In this document: positions 60,882 through 64,000 of the stretch, piece after piece
How positions within the stretch are numbered: position 1 is the stretch's first letter
Layout: every line of letters starts with the position of its first letter
Assembly: GCF_000203815.1 (NCBI RefSeq)
Contig: NW_004457635.1
Location: 186,001-250,000, forward strand
Direction: 5' to 3'
Length of the DNA: 64,000 nt
Source: Cavenderia fasciculata
Taxonomy: Eukaryota > Evosea > Eumycetozoa > Acytosteliales > Cavenderiaceae
Notes under the pieces: model-generated
The model's input: the letters and a program-made list of their open reading frames with translations, nothing else
The model's database searches: none
Told to the model about the DNA's origin: nothing
Program-made: the position numbers and the translations under genes

Positions 60882-62372
60882 ATGGAATATCAAATCCAAC
60901 AACAACAACAACAACAACAAATGAAACCAATGTCATATTTTGAAAGTGATTTTTATAGAAAGTCACAGACTTATCCTCATCCATTCCAAACTGATCCAAG
61001 TGCCATTCTTGCTAATTTCAAGGGTTACAATCTAGCTTCCTATGGATACTATAGTACTCCATCGCAATCTACTACAGTATCATATCCATCACATTTAAAG
61101 TCATCCAATGACAATAATACTATATTTAACTTTATTGGAAATGCTACCTGCGCCGCCGGCGGTTCTTCTGTACTCCCACCATACCCATTTGAGAACAACA
61201 ACAACAAGTCAAGATCATCATCTTCACCAACTCGTTTCATTGTTCCATCTCCAACTCACCAAACATCTTATAATAGCTATTGTTACCCTTCTGATGCTCA
61301 ATCTGTGCCATCCCCAACCTCATCATATACCTCTTCAAGTGCACCAGCCTCACCAGTATCATCGCCTATCCTCAGCATGCCACAAGAATGCAAGCTTGGA
61401 TCAAAGTGTGTACTCTGTGAGCGTGGCCAACCACCCATTTTGCTCAAGACCCCCACTTGGGCCTCGATCATGAAGGTCGTCTTTTACACGCTGTCTGCAG
61501 CCTACCCAGAGAAGGAATACTTTAGTCTCAAGACCGACGTCTACGAGTTTATGACCTCGCACTGGGACCGTCTCTACATGAACAAGAAAAAGTCAGACAA
61601 CTGGAGAAAGCAAGTACAAGACATGCTCAGTCACTCCAAGAATGTATTCGAGAGTGGCATGGACAAGATCAAACAAAATGGATTCTGGAAACTCAAGACT
61701 TGCACCGACCCATGGCAAATCCGCCAACTACCCTCCTCGTCGCCCGTCCAACAATCTCAAGAGACTCCAAGATCTCCGGAATCCAAAAAGAGATCGGTCG
61801 AAGACTACTCTTCAGAGAGTGATGATTTGTTTGATGAGTCTCGTTTATTATGTTCACCAAAAAAGAGATCCGTCGCCATCGTCGACCAAACTACTAGTGA
61901 ATTTGTACAAACCGCTCAAGAACCATTGGTAGAAGAAATCAAAGTGATGCGTGAACAAGTAGCCAAGTTGTCAAGCCATATTCAAGAGATTCGTCAAAAG
62001 TTAAATGACTCTCCCAATGAAATGCAAGGTGATTCTATCGAATTGGAGTTGATCAATGAACAAGCTCAATTACAATTCAAATTGATCCAAGAGAAACTTT
62101 TGGATATTGACAAGAAGGAAAAGGCACTCAATGATATTGTCAAACAACAACAACAACAACAACAAAGATCGAATTCATCCAACAATTTGTTAATGATGAC
62201 AACTGTCACCATACCATCACCCATTTCACTTCAAGGTCAACAACCATTAAATAGAAGTAGTGGTTCTCTTTTGGATCTTCTCCATACCTCCAACAATGAA
62301 AATAATGATTATACATTTGATCAATCTTTTAATTGGTCAAGTCCAAAACAATCATCTGTTAAATTAAATTAA
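60882..62372 (+). CDS. Forkhead-like winged-helix regulator
   Basis: An open exon gives 496 residues. The first 165 residues are Gln-, Ser- and Pro-rich. A short Cys-containing lead (LGSKCVLCERGQPPILLK) comes before a block of about 80 residues: TPTWASIMKVVFYTLSAAYP, EYFSLKTDVYEFMTSHWDRL, KKSDNWRKQVQDMLSHSKNV and QNGFWKLK. The order helix, helix, Trp-containing recognition helix, wing ending GFWKL follows the forkhead layout, including NWRKQ..DMLSHSK against the forkhead GWKNSIRHNLSLHSK. A basic KKRSVED patch, an acidic SSESDDLFDESR stretch and a coiled coil near residues 350-420 follow. DNA binding is inferred. Confidence 0.65.
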   Translation: MEYQIQQQQQQQQMKPMSYFESDFYRKSQTYPHPFQTDPSAILANFKGYNLASYGYYSTPSQSTTVSYPSHLKSSNDNNTIFNFIGNATCAAGGSSVLPPYPFENNNNKSRSSSSPTRFIVPSPTHQTSYNSYCYPSDAQSVPSPTSSYTSSSAPASPVSSPILSMPQECKLGSKCVLCERGQPPILLKTPTWASIMKVVFYTLSAAYPEKEYFSLKTDVYEFMTSHWDRLYMNKKKSDNWRKQVQDMLSHSKNVFESGMDKIKQNGFWKLKTCTDPWQIRQLPSSSPVQQSQETPRSPESKKRSVEDYSSESDDLFDESRLLCSPKKRSVAIVDQTTSEFVQTAQEPLVEEIKVMREQVAKLSSHIQEIRQKLNDSPNEMQGDSIELELINEQAQLQFKLIQEKLLDIDKKEKALNDIVKQQQQQQQRSNSSNNLLMMTTVTIPSPISLQGQQPLNRSSGSLLDLLHTSNNENNDYTFDQSFNWSSPKQSSVKLN

Positions 62373-63028
62373 ACATTGTAACAATCAAAAAATAACATCA
62401 ACAACAATAATAACAACAACAAAACCATTTTACATGTATAAAATATCTTTATACAAAGTTCAACAATCCTCCCCCAACTCCTTCAATCAACTACTAATAT
62501 AATAATAATAATAATATAAATGGAAACATATAATCCAACCAACCAACCAATCAAACTCTCTTCAACATAATATTTATAAATCATAAATATTTTCATTATC
62601 TTAATGGTGGATCATAATATCCACCAAACAACCCTATTTAAAACATTATTAACTTTTAATTAATTAATAAAGTATATACCCAAAACTACCAATATTGTAA
62701 ATTACCAAACTAAAACATCCAAAGTTGTACTTTGATATTTTTTTTGATCGAACTTTGAAAATTTGAATTGTTTTGAGCAACCGAAACAAGGGAGGTCAAC
62801 GGATAAATTTCGATGACAGGGCGTGTTGGGGCATCAATTGGTAGCTACGTAGTCAAAGTCACCTTTTGTTTCTTTTGGTCTCTTGCTTTTGTCCTTCCTC
62901 TCCTCTCTCCTCTCTCTACCCTTGGATCACTCCTCTTATCACTTACACAAATCAATACAATGTAGATAGTTACACCTTCAGATGATATTAATCAAACCTT
63001 TGTAAATAGTAATAAATAGTAATAAATA
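62373..63028. other. Spacer with GC-richer patch
   Basis: AT- and CAA-rich 3' flank, then a patch at 62770-62900 containing GCAACCGAAACAAGGGAGG, GGGCGTGTTGGGG and CTCTCC repeats. This is probably the promoter of the gene at the right edge. No gene is seen. Confidence 0.35.
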
Positions 63029-63249
63029 ATGACATATATATATAATAGTAGTAGCAGTAGGCGAAGGAGGAAGAGTAGGATTTATAATAATAATAATAAT
63101 AGTAATAATAATATATTAATCACATTGATCACACTGATCACTTTAATATTATTGTCAACAACAATAACATTGATCAGTGCTACAACCACAACTAATACAC
63201 GTATACAATCATGTACTTCTAATTTAATTGATATAAATAACAACAACGA

Positions 63250-63290
<41 letters not shown>

Positions 63291-64000
63291 TTGATAGTAA
63301 TAGTAATAACATAAATAATAATAATAATAATGTAAATAATAATAATAATAGGGATGAAAATGGTCATCTGAAATTTAAAATATCATCTTTTAAAAGAGAA
63401 GTGTATTCTTTAAGTAGAGTATTACTTGCTCAGGAACAAGATGAAGATAAAGAAGGAAATGAACTAGAACTAGAACTAGAAGAAGAAGAACAACTAGAAC
63501 AAGAGGATAGTTGGAGTTTAACACCAACACCATTCTTGAAACAAAAAAGAAAAGTACCATCACAGAAATTAGAGATGTTTGAAACTAAATCAACACCTAG
63601 AGGTAGTAGTATTAGTGCAGTGATTAGAGGTGTAGTTTATATAGACTATACGTTTGAAAACTTTTTCTACAAGGATCTACCGGTTGTTGAGGGAGTCAAG
63701 GTGACATTGGGTAACTCGGCCAACCCAGCTATACAGACGGTTATAACAGACTCGGGTGGAAGATACACACTGTCATCAAATATAATGTCACCTGGCAACT
63801 ATAGTGTATCCGTCTCGTTGAACGACAAGTTTATAGCCAAGTACTTTTCACCGTTCCCTTATCATCAAGTGAGTATCCCACCATCATCACATGTCTACAA
63901 CTTGGATATCCCAGTACAACGTAGATCAGATGCACAATGTATGGGTGTATTGGTAGGTCAAGACGACGAGAGTCAGATGATCATCCAATTTGGTACGTCG
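63029..64000 (+). CDS. Secreted or type II membrane protein, 5' part
   Basis: The frame stays open from an ATG at 63029 to the end of the window, 324 codons, so the gene is cut by the right edge. A basic stretch SSSRRRRKSRIY comes before a hydrophobic segment ILITLITLITLILLSTTITL, which would be a signal anchor or signal peptide. A tract of 13 Asn and an acidic Glu/Leu-rich piece follow. Then a beta-domain reads VIRGVVYIDYTFENFFYKDL, VVEGVKVTLGNSANPAIQTV, ITDSGGRYTLSSNIM and GNYSVSVSLNDKF. This is the pattern of SdrD-B/Cna-B or carboxypeptidase-regulatory folds, as found in dictyostelid colossin-type cell-surface proteins. The family assignment is tentative. Confidence 0.65.

Noticed and set aside
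63252-63290. AAT repeat, first taken as noncoding
   Set aside because: It sits in a continuous open frame and simply encodes 13 Asn residues.

Overview
The window looks like nuclear DNA of a dictyostelid social amoeba. The genes are compact and cut by short, very AT-rich GT-AG introns, and they encode poly-Asn and poly-Gln runs. Intergenic DNA is almost pure A/T, and several families are typical of Dictyostelia (CBM49-type cellulose-binding secreted proteins, large ankyrin families, tyrosine-kinase-like kinases with added domains). The species cannot be fixed by eye. All exon joins given here were read by hand from splice sites and reading-frame phase.

Positions 1-16 kb: the first codons of an FAD oxidoreductase, exosome subunit Rrp42, a fused H2B-H2A histone doublet, the translocon subunit TRAP-beta, a large ankyrin-type protein, a 1,427-residue CTC1-like telomere protein, the Arf-like GTPase ARFRP1, a mitochondrial HemK-type release-factor methyltransferase and methionine aminopeptidase 2. 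A long imperfect foldback hairpin lies between MetAP2 and a converging WD40 gene.

Positions 16-33 kb: the WD40 protein, an aldo/keto reductase, TRAPPC11 (1,272 residues), a small unknown protein, an intact perilipin gene, a malate dehydrogenase with a textbook peroxisomal PTS2 signal, and SUMO. Two shards of perilipin and two broken pieces of a Crinkler/RHS-type element flank the intact perilipin.

Positions 33-44 kb: three paralogous ankyrin genes. Two share a tract that looks like gene conversion, two end in CaaX prenylation boxes, and one carries an in-frame stop. A phytol-kinase-like membrane enzyme and a membrane-anchored kelch-kinase fusion are also here.

Positions 44-64 kb: a CBM49-like secreted protein, an Sds3/BRMS1-type SIN3-complex subunit with an apparent one-base frameshift, mitochondrial GatC, a homeodomain protein, Dim1, a CC2D1/Lgd protein, a forkhead-like winged-helix protein behind a 3.2-kb upstream region, and the start of a secreted or membrane protein running off the right edge. 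Most genes are single-copy housekeeping genes. The accessory or changing parts are 26-30 kb and 33-39 kb. I saw no rRNA genes, convincing tRNA genes, CRISPR arrays or intact transposons.
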